Under the pieces are notes generated by a model, which worked only from the letters and a program-made list of their open reading frames with translations, made no database searches and was not told the origin of the DNA. A stretch of DNA of 64,000 bases from Verrucomicrobiota bacterium (GTDB lineage: Bacteria > Verrucomicrobiota > Verrucomicrobiia > Limisphaerales > PALSA-1396): contig JACQFP010000013.1 in NCBI GenBank assembly GCA_016200005.1, forward strand, positions 62,001 through 126,000, written 5' to 3'. The position numbers and the translations under genes are program-made. Shown one piece after another: positions 37,519 to 46,261 of the stretch (within the stretch, counting starts at the first letter, position 1; every line of letters begins with the position of its first letter).

Positions 37519-39009
37519 ATGGAAGCGAATGACACTTGGAGCCGTCGTGAATTTTTGAAGACTGCGAGCACGGCAACACTCGCGGCATTGGCCGCCGGTT
37601 ATCCGCGCGCCATCCTCGCCGACGAGGCGAAAGAGGGAAAAATCAAACCGACCGCCGACACGGTGATTGTGTTGTGGATGGCCGGCGGCATGGCCCACAC
37701 GGAAACCTTCGATCCCAAACTATACACGCCGTTCGAGAAGGGGTTGGAGTCCAAACAGGTGCTGAGCACGTTCCCGAGCATCCCCACCGCCGTCGATCAC
37801 ATCAAATTCTCTGAAGGTCTGGAAAAAATCGCCCAGGTCATGGATCGCGGCACATTGATCCGCTCCTACACTGCCGGCGATCTCGGATTTATTTTGCACT
37901 CGCGCCATCAATATCAATGGCACACGGGCTACGCGCCACCGCAAACGGTCGCGGCGCCGCACCTCGGTTCGATCATCGCCCGCACGCTCGGCCCGTTGAA
38001 CCCCGCGGTGCCGGCATTCATCGACATCGGCCAGCGATTCGACGTGGGCGAAGGCGAGGAACTCAAGGCGTTTCACACCGCCGGCTTTCTCGGCAGTGAA
38101 CATGGTCCGTTCATCATTCCGCATCCAGATCAGGCGGCGGAGAGCGTCCGGCCACCGGCGGGTATGAGCCCGGCGCGCTTCGAAGACCGCAACAAGTTTT
38201 ACAAACGATTGTTGGAGAAAAGCCCGATTGGCCAATACGGCAGCGGCTACCAAAAGGAATCGCTGCTCCGCTCGTTGGACAATGCGCATCGGCTGCTCAG
38301 TTCACCCGCGGCCAAGGCGTTTGACCTTTCGCTCGAACCCAAGGAATCGCTCGCCAAGTACGTTTCCGGCGCTTACGAATCCGGCGCGTCCTTTACGCGT
38401 GATGGTGCCTATGAAAAACAAACGATGGGCCGGTTTGGTCTGGGCTGTCTGCTGGCGCGTCGTCTCACCGAGGTGGGCGCGCGGTTCATCGAGGTGACGA
38501 CCGAATACATTCCGTTTGTTAACTGGGACACGCACGAGAACGGCCACACCCGGCTCGTGGACTTGAAGAAGCAGATCGACGGGCCGATCGCGCAACTCGT
38601 GCTCGACTTGGAAGAGCGCGGCCTCTTGAACCGCACGTTGATCGTGCTGGCGAGTGAATTCAGCCGCGACCTGATGACGGAAGGCAAGCCAGGCAAGGAA
38701 GTCAAAAACCAGGTCGAGGTCCCGGACAAGATTCAGGAACTGAAACATTACGGCATGCACCGGCATTTCACCGACGCCGGTTGCGTGCTGCTCTTTGGCG
38801 GCGGCATCAAACGCGGACATCTGCACGGGCTGACGGCGGACGAGCGTCCCTGCAAGACTGTCAAAGACCGCGTCGTGATCGAAGACCTGCACGCTTCGAT
38901 TCTGCGCGCGGTGGGAATCTCGCCCAAGCTGAAGTACGAAATCGAGAAGCGTCCGTTTTACGTGACGCGGGACGGCGAGGGCAAACCGATCATGGACCTG
39001 TTTGCATAA
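37519..39009 (+). CDS. DUF1501 protein, Tat-exported
   Basis: 496 residues. A twin-arginine signal ('SRREFLKTASTATLAALAAG') marks export in a folded state. The body is a DUF1501 domain, a relative of the alkaline phosphatase/sulfatase fold: 'VIVLWMAGGMAHTETFDPK', 'GTLIRSYTAGDLGF', 'FVNWDTHENG' and 'TLIVLASEFSRD'. AGGAA precedes the ATG. Always paired with DUF1549/DUF1553 proteins in this lineage, as here, so the two are expected to work together outside the cytoplasmic membrane. Enzymatic activity is unproven. Confidence 0.93.
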   Translation: MEANDTWSRREFLKTASTATLAALAAGYPRAILADEAKEGKIKPTADTVIVLWMAGGMAHTETFDPKLYTPFEKGLESKQVLSTFPSIPTAVDHIKFSEGLEKIAQVMDRGTLIRSYTAGDLGFILHSRHQYQWHTGYAPPQTVAAPHLGSIIARTLGPLNPAVPAFIDIGQRFDVGEGEELKAFHTAGFLGSEHGPFIIPHPDQAAESVRPPAGMSPARFEDRNKFYKRLLEKSPIGQYGSGYQKESLLRSLDNAHRLLSSPAAKAFDLSLEPKESLAKYVSGAYESGASFTRDGAYEKQTMGRFGLGCLLARRLTEVGARFIEVTTEYIPFVNWDTHENGHTRLVDLKKQIDGPIAQLVLDLEERGLLNRTLIVLASEFSRDLMTEGKPGKEVKNQVEVPDKIQELKHYGMHRHFTDAGCVLLFGGGIKRGHLHGLTADERPCKTVKDRVVIEDLHASILRAVGISPKLKYEIEKRPFYVTRDGEGKPIMDLFA

Positions 39010-39056
39010 GGGCGACGTTGTTTGATCAGCCGTGAAACCCGCTCGCGTCGATTGAA

Positions 39057-39296
39057 TTATGATCGGCGCTGGTCATAAGGCGGGCCATCCTTCGCGAGAA
39101 AATTCAAAAAGATATCGTTTGCTCCCGGCCGGTCGAATCTAACCAACATCCGGACGTTGGTCAGCCCATGCTCCCTGCAAATTCGCTCAGCCACGCTCGA
39201 ACTGATAAAATCAAACGCGTCTTCGGAGTCGGATGTCCATTCACCAATCCCTTTATAAAACAGCAGTGTTTCCCTGCTCTGTACAAGTATTCTCAT
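39057..39296 (-). CDS. Small conserved-looking hypothetical protein
   Basis: 79 residues from the ATG at 39296: 'MRILVQSRETLLFYKGIGEW', then an acidic 'SEDAFDFISSSVAERICREHG' helix and 'NVRMLVRFDRPGANDI'. The mix of an opening beta strand, a 'W(T/S)xDxxDAxxF' turn, a helix and a final strand resembles small single-domain proteins that I associate with Verrucomicrobia, but I cannot name the family. A longer start at 39413 is possible but would add a poorly conserved-looking N-terminus. Soluble; function unknown. Confidence 0.55.
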   Translation of the reverse strand: MRILVQSRETLLFYKGIGEWTSDSEDAFDFISSSVAERICREHGLTNVRMLVRFDRPGANDIFLNFLAKDGPPYDQRRS

Positions 39297-39715
39297 TTCA
39301 CGATCAAACACGGTAGAAACCAACCGGGAATTGACTAGATAGACGGTTTCCGGGAAAAAAGAAAGAGAATTCACAATTTTTTTGCAGCCCACAATGCCGC
39401 CGGCCCGAGGCAACCATGACTATGGGAAGCGACGACTGCTTTTCCCCGCTTTGATTCACAGGCATCGGGCGGTCGAGTGGAGAAAATTGACTGGTCAGGT
39501 GGTTTGTCAAGGAATGCGACTGGCGCATTGTGAACCTGAGAGCGTTAATTCTCAATTGCTTGCGACGGATGGCCACCCGCACGTAAAAAGAATTCCCTTC
39601 GCGTTAACCAACCCAGGAGCCTCATTTTCTCCGTCGGTCGATACCCGGATTCTATTCATCAGCGATAAGGATTGAACCGTCGCCGAATTTGACGGATAAG
39701 AACCCAACTCAAATT
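39297..39715. other. Divergent intergenic region
   Basis: 419 nt between a minus-strand small gene and a plus-strand glycoside-hydrolase-like gene. Only weak -35-like words (TTGACT at 39487, TTGTCA at 39503, TTGAAC near 39673) without convincing -10 partners. No RNA or ORF that I can support. Confidence 0.4.
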
Positions 39716-41332
39716 ATGAAACGATTTGTTGTGATTCTCGCTCTGTTGCCCAGCCTGATGGCTTGCGCCGTCGAAACCCAAAAGTTTGCCAGCCATTTTA
39801 CGATGCAGGCACCAGAAATCCCGGCCGCGGTCCGGCAGGAAGCCAGACCCCAACCGTGGGATGGCAAGGAGCGCGGACCCGTCGCGGGGCTGAAAGTTTA
39901 TGCCAGGGAAAAATCCGGCGCGGTATGGCTCGGCAGCGATCAAGGCGCCGCGCGGTTTGATCCCAAGAGCAGCTTTCGCTGGGACCGCTGGCAATATTTC
40001 TTTGGTCGCCGCTGGCTGTTGGACAACGAGGTGAAGAACATTTACGTGGAGGAAACCGGCGCGGGGTGCAAGGTGTGGGTTCGCACAAAAACGGGCGTCT
40101 CGCTCATCGAATGGCGACCGATGACGCTGGAGCAAAAGGCAAAGTCATTCGACGAGCGAGTGGAAAAACGCCACGTGCGGCACGGCATGGTCGCGAATTC
40201 CGGATTGCGCGTTGCGGGTGACCTGTCCACCAACGTCAAACACGACAATGACAACGACGGACTCTGGACGGCGATGTATCTGGGCGCGGAGGCGTTTCGT
40301 TATGCGGCAACGCATGACGCGGACGCCCGAGCCAAAGCCCAGCGCTCAGTACGGTTGTTGATGCGATTGGAAGCGATCACTGGCAAACCTGGTTTTTATG
40401 CGCGTTCCTTTGTTTCGGTGGATGAACCGCGTCCGCAAGGCGGCGAGTGGCATCCCACGCCCGACGGAAAATGGCTGTGGAAAGGCGACACCAGCTCCGA
40501 TGAAAGCGTGGGGCATTACTACGGTTACGCCATTTATTACGATCTCGTGGCCGACGACACCGAGAAGGAACAAATTCGAAAAGTCGTCGCGCGCCTCACC
40601 GATCACTTGATTGACCACGATTACAACCTGGTGGATCTGGACGGCAAACCGACGCGCTGGGGCGAATGGTCGGAGAGTTTCTTCAAAACCGAGGAAGGCC
40701 AATACGAATCGGCATTGCGCTCCATTGAATTGCTCTCCTTTTTGAAAACGGCGCATCACATTACGGGAAACCAAAAGTATGACGATGCTTACCAGGATCG
40801 CGTCCGGCGTGGGTACGCGGAGAACACGCGCCTCTATCGACGTTGGAAAGGCGGTGGCGAAATTAATTTCTCGGACGATGAACTTGCCTATCTGTCTTAT
40901 GATCCGCTGTTGCGCTACGAGAAAGACGCCAAGCTGAGGGAAATCTATCTGGACAGTCTGCGATTTACCTGGAGCCAAATCCGATCGGACATGAATCCGC
41001 TGTGGAATTACATTTCCGTGGCCAGTGGTGCCGGACCGATGACTCCTGAAATCCGTGAAGAATCAAAACGCACACTGGATCGGATCCCGATGGACTTGAT
41101 CGAGTGGGGCGTGAAAAACTCACAGCGCCTGGATGTAAAAATTCGCCCGGACGTGGACCGATTCAATGGCACCCAACTGACTGAAGTCGTCGCCCCAGAT
41201 GAGCGGCCGGTCAGCAAGTGGAACGGCAACCCGTACCATCCCGACGGCGGTGGCAATGGCAGCGGGGAGGATGACGGCGCGTTTTTTCTTCTCCCGTACT
41301 GGATGGGCCGTTACCACGGCTGGGTGAAATGA
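39716..41332 (+). CDS. Exported (alpha/alpha)-barrel protein with propeller-like N-terminus
   Basis: 538 residues, start at 39716 giving a signal peptide ('FVVILALLPSLMACAVE'). Residues about 60-140 contain 'GAVWLGSDQGAARFDP' and 'CKVWVRTKTGVSLIEWRP', the pattern of regulator-propeller blades (WLGTxxGLxR), but only about two blades are present. The remainder is helical with 'HDNDNDGLWTAMYLGAEAFRYAATHD', 'GFYARSFVSVDEPRPQGGEWH' and 'SSDESVGHYYGYAIYYDLVAD', typical of an (alpha/alpha)6-barrel glycoside-hydrolase-like fold. Asp/Glu residues in 'SSDESVGHY' and 'WGEWSESFF' are candidate active-site positions. Likely a polysaccharide-active enzyme; the exact family is uncertain. Confidence 0.7.
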   Translation: MKRFVVILALLPSLMACAVETQKFASHFTMQAPEIPAAVRQEARPQPWDGKERGPVAGLKVYAREKSGAVWLGSDQGAARFDPKSSFRWDRWQYFFGRRWLLDNEVKNIYVEETGAGCKVWVRTKTGVSLIEWRPMTLEQKAKSFDERVEKRHVRHGMVANSGLRVAGDLSTNVKHDNDNDGLWTAMYLGAEAFRYAATHDADARAKAQRSVRLLMRLEAITGKPGFYARSFVSVDEPRPQGGEWHPTPDGKWLWKGDTSSDESVGHYYGYAIYYDLVADDTEKEQIRKVVARLTDHLIDHDYNLVDLDGKPTRWGEWSESFFKTEEGQYESALRSIELLSFLKTAHHITGNQKYDDAYQDRVRRGYAENTRLYRRWKGGGEINFSDDELAYLSYDPLLRYEKDAKLREIYLDSLRFTWSQIRSDMNPLWNYISVASGAGPMTPEIREESKRTLDRIPMDLIEWGVKNSQRLDVKIRPDVDRFNGTQLTEVVAPDERPVSKWNGNPYHPDGGGNGSGEDDGAFFLLPYWMGRYHGWVK

Positions 41333-41405
41333 ATTCCGAAATCAGAAACCCCAATTCCGAAACCCGGAGTTGCGCAGAGTCCATCCAGGAACCGTCCAAG
41401 TTGCT

Positions 41406-41445
41406 TGGACAAGTTTATGTTGCACCTGCAACACAAACTTGTCCA
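41406..41445. repeat. 40-nt near-perfect palindrome
   Basis: tggacaagtttatgttgca (41406-41424), two bases, tgcaacacaaacttgtcca (41427-41445): 18 of 19 positions pair. It lies between convergent genes (the barrel protein and the Fur regulator). There is no T-run, so a bidirectional terminator is possible but unproven. Confidence 0.75.
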
Positions 41446-41508
41446 GTTGGGTTCATGGTCGCCGTGGTTCTTTTGATGTCGGTTGCTGTAGGGGAATGAG
41501 AAATGTCG

Positions 41509-41979
41509 TTAACACTTATTCTTGCAGGCACCGAGCTTCTTCAACTCCTCGCACGTGCCGGTGATTTGCAGACGCTGTGACTTGAGCGAAAAACCGAGCT
41601 TGTGTGTGATCTCGTTTTCAATCCGCGAAATCTTCTCGCTTTCGAACTCGACGATTTTCTCGCAGTCCTGGCAGATGAGGTGGTTGTGGTTCGGATGTTC
41701 GGCGTAGTTGGGGTCGTAAAACTTGTGGTCCTTGCCGAAATCCATTTCGCGCACCAGTCCACTCTCGGTCAGCAAAGGCAAGGTGCGGTACACCGTGGCC
41801 CGCGAAACCGACTTGTCCAGGCGGCGTGACCATTCCAGCAACTGCTCGGCGGTGAAATGCTCGTCCGTGTCGAACACCGTGTTCACGATGGCCTGTCGTT
41901 GCGAAGTGATGCGCAGGTTCTTGTTCGCCAGAAACCGCAGAAATCTCTGTTTACTCGACTCTTTACTCGCTACCGACAT
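41509..41979 (-). CDS. Fur-family transcriptional regulator
   Basis: 156 residues. Winged-helix DNA-binding domain with 'LRITSQRQAIVNTVF' and the recognition helix 'SRATVYRTLPLLTESGLV', then a dimerisation/metal domain with 'HPNHNHLICQDCEKIVEF' (His cluster and C103/C106) and a C-terminal pair of Cys ('GTCEELKKLGACKNKC') fitting the structural zinc site. Fur, PerR and Zur cannot be told apart here. The ATG at 41979 lies only 6 nt after a near-consensus promoter, so the mRNA seems to be leaderless. Confidence 0.92.
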   Translation of the reverse strand: MSVASKESSKQRFLRFLANKNLRITSQRQAIVNTVFDTDEHFTAEQLLEWSRRLDKSVSRATVYRTLPLLTESGLVREMDFGKDHKFYDPNYAEHPNHNHLICQDCEKIVEFESEKISRIENEITHKLGFSLKSQRLQITGTCEELKKLGACKNKC

Positions 41980-41985
41980 GGCGAA

Positions 41986-42013
41986 ATTATAGGTCAACCA
42001 ACGGCCAAGTCAA
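41986..42013 (-). promoter_or_regulatory. Strong promoter of the Fur-family gene (leaderless)
   Basis: Minus strand TTGACT, 16 nt, TATAAT, then 6 nt to the ATG. Transcription would start at or next to the A of the start codon. The spacer repeats TTGG/TTGACC words that could serve as an autoregulatory site. Confidence 0.7.
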
Positions 42014-42058
42014 CGCGGGCGTTGGTCGTTGCTGCCTGACCTGGAGGTCAGAGAGGAT

Positions 42059-42126
42059 GTTGGAGTTCACGCTTCAGCGTGTCAGGTTGGCGGCGCGAAA
42101 TCACAAGCTGAAGCTTGAACTCCAAC
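42059..42126. repeat. Imperfect inverted repeat (GTTGGAGTTCANGCTTCAGC)
   Basis: The left arm, about 42059-42081 (gttggagttcacgcttcagcg), faces the right arm, 42102-42126, which is its near-complement (cgctgaagc/aagctgaagcttgaactccaac). A smaller hairpin ctgacc-tgga-ggtcag precedes it at 42036-42051. Confidence 0.65.
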
Positions 42127-42214
42127 CTCAGACCGTCGTCCGAGGGTGCATGATACTCGATCCCCGCCGGCGGCCGTAACCGTTGAATAATCAGTTCGCA
42201 CGACGCCACTGAGA

Positions 42215-42242
42215 ACTTGCAACGTGCAACCGGCAACCTGAA
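42215..42242 (+). repeat. ACNTGCA heptamer array upstream of cinA
   Basis: Four 7-nt units: acttgca, acgtgca, accggca, acctgaa. A fourth consensus type of heptamer array in the window, ending 12 nt before the cinA start. Confidence 0.55.
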
Positions 42243-42254
42243 ACTCCCGTCGCT

Positions 42255-43523
42255 GTGCACATCGAAATCATCAACACCGGCAGCGAGCTGATGCTCGGGT
42301 TCGTGCTCAACACCCATCAACAATGGCTCTGTCGCCAACTCGGCAACCTCGGTTACACCGTCAACCGGCAGGTCGCCGTTGCCGACGAAAGCCCGCCCAT
42401 TCTGGAGGCCGTGAAGGAAGCGTTGACGCGCGCCGACCTCGTGATCACGACCGGCGGCCTCGGCCCGACCTCCGACGATCTCACCCGTGACCTCATTGCG
42501 CAGTTGCTGGGGAAAAAACTGATTGAGGACGCGAGCATTCTGGCAAGGATCGAAGAGCTTTTCGCGAAACTCAAACGGCCGATGCCGAGCAGCACCAGAG
42601 TCCAGGCGCTCGTGCCGGAAGGCGCCATCGTGTTGCCAAACCATAACGGCACGGCTCCGGGGTTGGCGATCGCAGTGAACCCGAATCCTTATCGAATGGG
42701 AGGAGTGGCGAGTTTGCTAATCATGCTGCCCGGACCGCCGCGCGAATTGCGACCCATGTTTACCGTGCAGGTCGTTCCGCTGCTCCGAAAATATTTTCCA
42801 CTGGAGAGGGCGTTTGTTTGTCGCACTTTGAAAACCACCGGGCTGGGAGAATCCATCGTTCAGGAAAAAATCGTCGGTCCGTTGAAGCCGCTGACGGACG
42901 CCGGGCTGGTCATCGGTTACTGCGCGCGGATCGGCGAAGTGGATGTCCGCCTCGTTGCCAATGGTCAACGTGCGGCGCAAACCGTCGCCGATGCCGAGCA
43001 GATCATTCGCGGAATCATCGGCAGGAACATTTTTGGCGTGGGCGAGGATGAACTGGAGCAGGTGATCATCCAACGGCTGACGGAACAAAAGGAAACATTG
43101 TCACTGGCCGAATCCTGCACCGGCGGTCACCTCGCGAATCGGCTGACCAACGTTCCCGGCGCTTCGGAGGCTTTTCTCGCCGGCCTTGTCACCTATAGCA
43201 ACGAAGCCAAAATCCGTCTGCTCGGTGTTCGCCCGGAAACCCTGGCGCAACATGGCGCCGTCAGCGAAGCGACCGCCCGCGAAATGGCCGAGGGCGCGCG
43301 CCAAAGAAATCAAACCGATTACGCCATCGCCGTCACCGGCATTGCCGGACCGGGCGGCGGCACCGACGCCAAGCCAGTCGGCACCGTGTTCATTGCCCTG
43401 GCCACGCCGCGAACGACCACGGTCGCACAGCTGCTCAACCGTTACGACCGCGAAACCTTCAAGCAGGTTACTTCACAACAGGCGCTGGAAATGTTGCGGC
43501 GAACGATGATGGCGGCGAGTTGA
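42255..43523 (+). CDS. cinA: CinA-family protein (competence/damage-inducible; NMN deamidase)
   Basis: 422 residues, starting at a GTG. The N-terminal molybdopterin-binding-like domain (about 1-170) opens 'MHIEIINTGSELMLGFVLNTH' with 'LVITTGGLGPTSDDLTRD' and 'NHNGTAPGLAI'. The C-terminal CinA domain (about 265-420) has 'LSLAESCTGGHLANRLTNVPGAS', 'FLAGLVTYSNEAKIRLLGV' and 'AVTGIAGPGGGTDAKPVGTVFIAL'. Members recycle NMN to NaMN (C-terminal domain) and hydrolyse ADP-ribose (N-terminal domain), in NAD salvage. Both domains look intact. Stands alone; recA is not adjacent. Confidence 0.93.
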   Translation: MHIEIINTGSELMLGFVLNTHQQWLCRQLGNLGYTVNRQVAVADESPPILEAVKEALTRADLVITTGGLGPTSDDLTRDLIAQLLGKKLIEDASILARIEELFAKLKRPMPSSTRVQALVPEGAIVLPNHNGTAPGLAIAVNPNPYRMGGVASLLIMLPGPPRELRPMFTVQVVPLLRKYFPLERAFVCRTLKTTGLGESIVQEKIVGPLKPLTDAGLVIGYCARIGEVDVRLVANGQRAAQTVADAEQIIRGIIGRNIFGVGEDELEQVIIQRLTEQKETLSLAESCTGGHLANRLTNVPGASEAFLAGLVTYSNEAKIRLLGVRPETLAQHGAVSEATAREMAEGARQRNQTDYAIAVTGIAGPGGGTDAKPVGTVFIALATPRTTTVAQLLNRYDRETFKQVTSQQALEMLRRTMMAAS

Positions 43524-43707
43524 GTTAGCGCAGATCCTTCGCCGAGACGCGCAAACGCCAGATGCGCTTTTGGGACAAAGGCCAGCCTAACGGCGATTGG
43601 AGTCCGGTGGCAAAAATCACCATCGGCGTGTAAAGCAAAGGACTGTGGCGCGATGCTCATGGCGTTGTCGAGCCTTCTCCGGGCTGTTCAGCGCGCCGCG
43701 CGAATTT

Positions 43708-44303
43708 AAATTCCAAGTGTGTTCAAGACCTCCTGCAACGGTCCGGCTGGAAGTGGCTGCCCGTGGGTCGCGGTGATTTGAAAAAGAAGAACGAGCCGGA
43801 AGATGTTTTTCACTACGCCTTGGCAGTTTTCATTCGCCGACGTATCGAGAGCGTTGCGCTGAGTTTCTGAAAATTGATTTTCACGCCTGCCCCTGACGAG
43901 CGATTTGAAAATGTTCCGTCGTGCTCGCCGCAAAGAGGGCGCGGAACTGGTCGCCCTGTATCTCATGGAATCACCCAGGTTCGACAACTTCAAAACGACG
44001 TTTCCGCTGAAGGGCAATGACACCGTGGAAAAGGTCCAATACACGGACGACGACAAGCGTGTCTGGATCAACGCGTGGCAATTGTTCGGCGGCGTCTCAA
44101 AAGCGGTTTGGGAATTTCATTTGCGTGGCCATCAGGTCTGCGAGAAGTGGCTGAAAGTTCGCAGAGGACGAAAATGTGTTTACGCCGATTGTCAGCACTT
44201 CCAACAAATTATCGTTGCCTTGAACGAAACGATTCGCTTCCCAGAAGAGATTGACGATGCGATTGAGAAAAGCGGCGGCCGGCCAATGAAATCAGGACAC
44301 TGA
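43708..44303 (+). pseudogene. Frameshifted C-terminal remnant of a type ISP restriction-modification enzyme
   Basis: Three reading frames in succession spell one protein end. From 43742: 'SGWKWLPVGRGDL' and 'EPEDVFHYALAVF'. A shift near 43834 gives 'TYRERCAEFLKIDF'. A second shift near 43885 gives 'LPLTSDLKMF', then the open frame to 44303 with 'EGAELVALYLMESP', 'KGNDTVEKVQYTDDDKRVWIN', 'VWEFHLRGHQVCEKWLK' and 'QQIIVALNETI'. This order is that of the C-terminal specificity domain of type ISP / N6-adenine methylase-helicase enzymes. The methylase, helicase and nuclease parts are absent, so it is a dead remnant of a defence gene. The left boundary is uncertain. Confidence 0.8.
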
Positions 44304-44365
44304 TTCATGGCGAGGAGTGTCTTGGTTGACAGAACGCGGTCTCCCTACGAGCAAACTCCAGTCCG

Positions 44366-46261
44366 CTACCTTGTGAATTGCTTCATCTTGCCGAGCGTGT
44401 CGAGCAGTTGCGCCTGACGCGCGCTGATCGCCTCGCGCTGGTTCAGCAGTGGAGTGTAGTTCTGGTCGAACACGGTCATTTCCGTGTTGTAGGTCTCCGT
44501 GCCGAAAGTCGTCGTCATTTTTCCGTCTTCAATCGCGGCGTTGTCCCAGCTTGCGATAAACACAAACGGGCGCGGCTCCGCGGACAGCAGCGGGATGCCT
44601 TGCGTATAATCGGAGAGCGGGTTTTCCACGCCCATGTAGGTGAGAATGGTCGAAGGCACGTCCATGTGACTGGTCAGGCGTTCGATCTTGCGTGGCGCTT
44701 CACCGGGAATGTGCGCGACCATGAAGGTTTTGGTCTGATACTTGTCGAACGAACTGTCATGTCCGAAAAGTCCCAGCTCGCGGAACTCCTCGCCGTGATC
44801 GCCCAGCATAAACACCAGCGTGTTGTTCATCAACCCGCGATCTTCCATCGCCTTGAGCACGCGTTCGATCTCCGCGTCCACGTAATGCAGGCTGTTCTTG
44901 TAGCGGTTTTTGATTTGCTCCATCTGCGCGGGCGCATGGGCCAGCTTGATGTAATTCAAGTCCTCGCTCACGCCGCCGGTGTCAAAAACCGCATGGTTTG
45001 GCGGGTAATAATACGGCTGATGCGAAGCAATATAGAACATGAAACCAAAGAAAGGTTTTTTGTTCTCATCGACAAACCGGATCAACTCATCCGTCATCAA
45101 CCGGTCGCGGTCAACCCGCTCGCCCTTCCAACTGTCAGTGATCGCCTCCGGCACGTCCACGAAACACGTGCTGCGAAATTCCGGATAGTTCAGGCTTGTG
45201 CCGCAGAGGATGCGGAAGTTGTAGCCCAGCGGCTTGAGCGACCTGATGAGCACCGGGCCTTGGCGTTCGGCGAGGGCGCGTTGCCAGTACGTCCCGTAAA
45301 TGCCGTGGATCAATCCAAAGATGCCGTAGCGAGTGGTGTTGCCCGCGCTGTAGTTCTGATTGAAGACCAGGTTCGTCGCGCCCCAGTGCGACAGAAACGG
45401 CATCACATCGGGCGTCAACATGTCGAAGCGGCCGCCTTCCACAGCAATGATGAGAATATTCGGATGCGGAGCGTCGGGACGAAATCGCAGCGGCGCCTTG
45501 GGATAATCGAATGAACCTGCGCCATTGTGCATTTTGAGGCCCACGATGGCGGAAGTTTTGATGCCCAAGAGCTGGTGGCCAAGTTTCCTCATGGTCAGCG
45601 GTTGATACAACGGCAGGAGTTGCCTTACCCGGAGGATCTCCTGGTTGTCGCGCAGGTCGCCGACCGCGTACCCCGCTTTATCAAGGGCGATCAGGCTTAA
45701 AACCACGGCGCCACAACACAGCGACGCCTTCTTGTTTCGCGACGCGGCTGCATTCGGCCGCCTTCCCAACCACGGCAAGGCGAACACCGCAAACGCGATC
45801 TCCGCCGCGAAGATGAGGATCACAATCAACAGCGTCGTGAGCACAGTGCTGCGTCCTGCGATCACGTTGTCGGCCGATCCGGGTGTGGTGATGAGATTCC
45901 AGACCACCGCGTTGAAATGGAACCGCCAGAGGCTGTAGATGACCGAATCGGCGTAGATGAAGAAGTTAAGGAATCCGAACAAGACGACTGCCGCCGTCAG
46001 GGTCACCCATCCGCGCCGCGCCACCAACGCGAGCAGAGATAAAATGAGCGGGACGAGCGCCAACATCGCAAAGTTGGCCGCGAACGCGAGCAGTGTCGCC
46101 AGCCAGCCCGGAAACGATGTGCCTTGGGGAACGTTCGAAAGATAGGCGTGACCCACGACCATGAGCATCCCGACATTGAAGAGGTAGAAATAAACCAGCG
46201 CCTCCGCATTGGCTGCTGTTCCAGAATTGCCAGCAGAGCGATTTATTTCCTCAGTGTTCAA
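44366..46261 (-). CDS. PbgA/YejM-like inner-membrane sulfatase-fold protein
   Basis: 631 residues. About five N-terminal transmembrane helices, including '[19 protein letters not shown]', which parallels the E. coli YejM/PbgA segment 'HLNPIVWQL'. A periplasmic alkaline-phosphatase-superfamily domain follows: '[15 protein letters not shown]', nucleophile region '[18 protein letters not shown]', '[15 protein letters not shown]' and '[11 protein letters not shown]'. E. coli YejM senses lipopolysaccharide and controls its synthesis, while LtaS relatives move phosphoglycerol; either is possible. It starts at a TTG overlapping the end of the upstream phosphoesterase by 11 nt, so the pair is cotranscribed. 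First part of an envelope-modification cluster. Confidence 0.83.
   Translation of the reverse strand: MNTEEINRSAGNSGTAANAEALVYFYLFNVGMLMVVGHAYLSNVPQGTSFPGWLATLLAFAANFAMLALVPLILSLLALVARRGWVTLTAAVVLFGFLNFFIYADSVIYSLWRFHFNAVVWNLITTPGSADNVIAGRSTVLTTLLIVILIFAAEIAFAVFALPWLGRRPNAAASRNKKASLCCGAVVLSLIALDKAGYAVGDLRDNQEILRVRQLLPLYQPLTMRKLGHQLLGIKTSAIVGLKMHNGAGSFDYPKAPLRFRPDAPHPNILIIAVEGGRFDMLTPDVMPFLSHWGATNLVFNQNYSAGNTTRYGIFGLIHGIYGTYWQRALAERQGPVLIRSLKPLGYNFRILCGTSLNYPEFRSTCFVDVPEAITDSWKGERVDRDRLMTDELIRFVDENKKPFFGFMFYIASHQPYYYPPNHAVFDTGGVSEDLNYIKLAHAPAQMEQIKNRYKNSLHYVDAEIERVLKAMEDRGLMNNTLVFMLGDHGEEFRELGLFGHDSSFDKYQTKTFMVAHIPGEAPRKIERLTSHMDVPSTILTYMGVENPLSDYTQGIPLLSAEPRPFVFIASWDNAAIEDGKMTTTFGTETYNTEMTVFDQNYTPLLNQREAISARQAQLLDTLGKMKQFTR

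Noticed and set aside
41335-41370. Another AAATCCG-type array after the barrel-protein gene
   Set aside because: The words (attccgaaatcag, attccgaaacccgg) recall the array but the 7-nt spacing is lost, so I did not list it as a repeat.
44378-45514. A 378-codon plus-strand frame
   Set aside because: Shadow of the PbgA-like gene on the minus strand; no recognisable domain.
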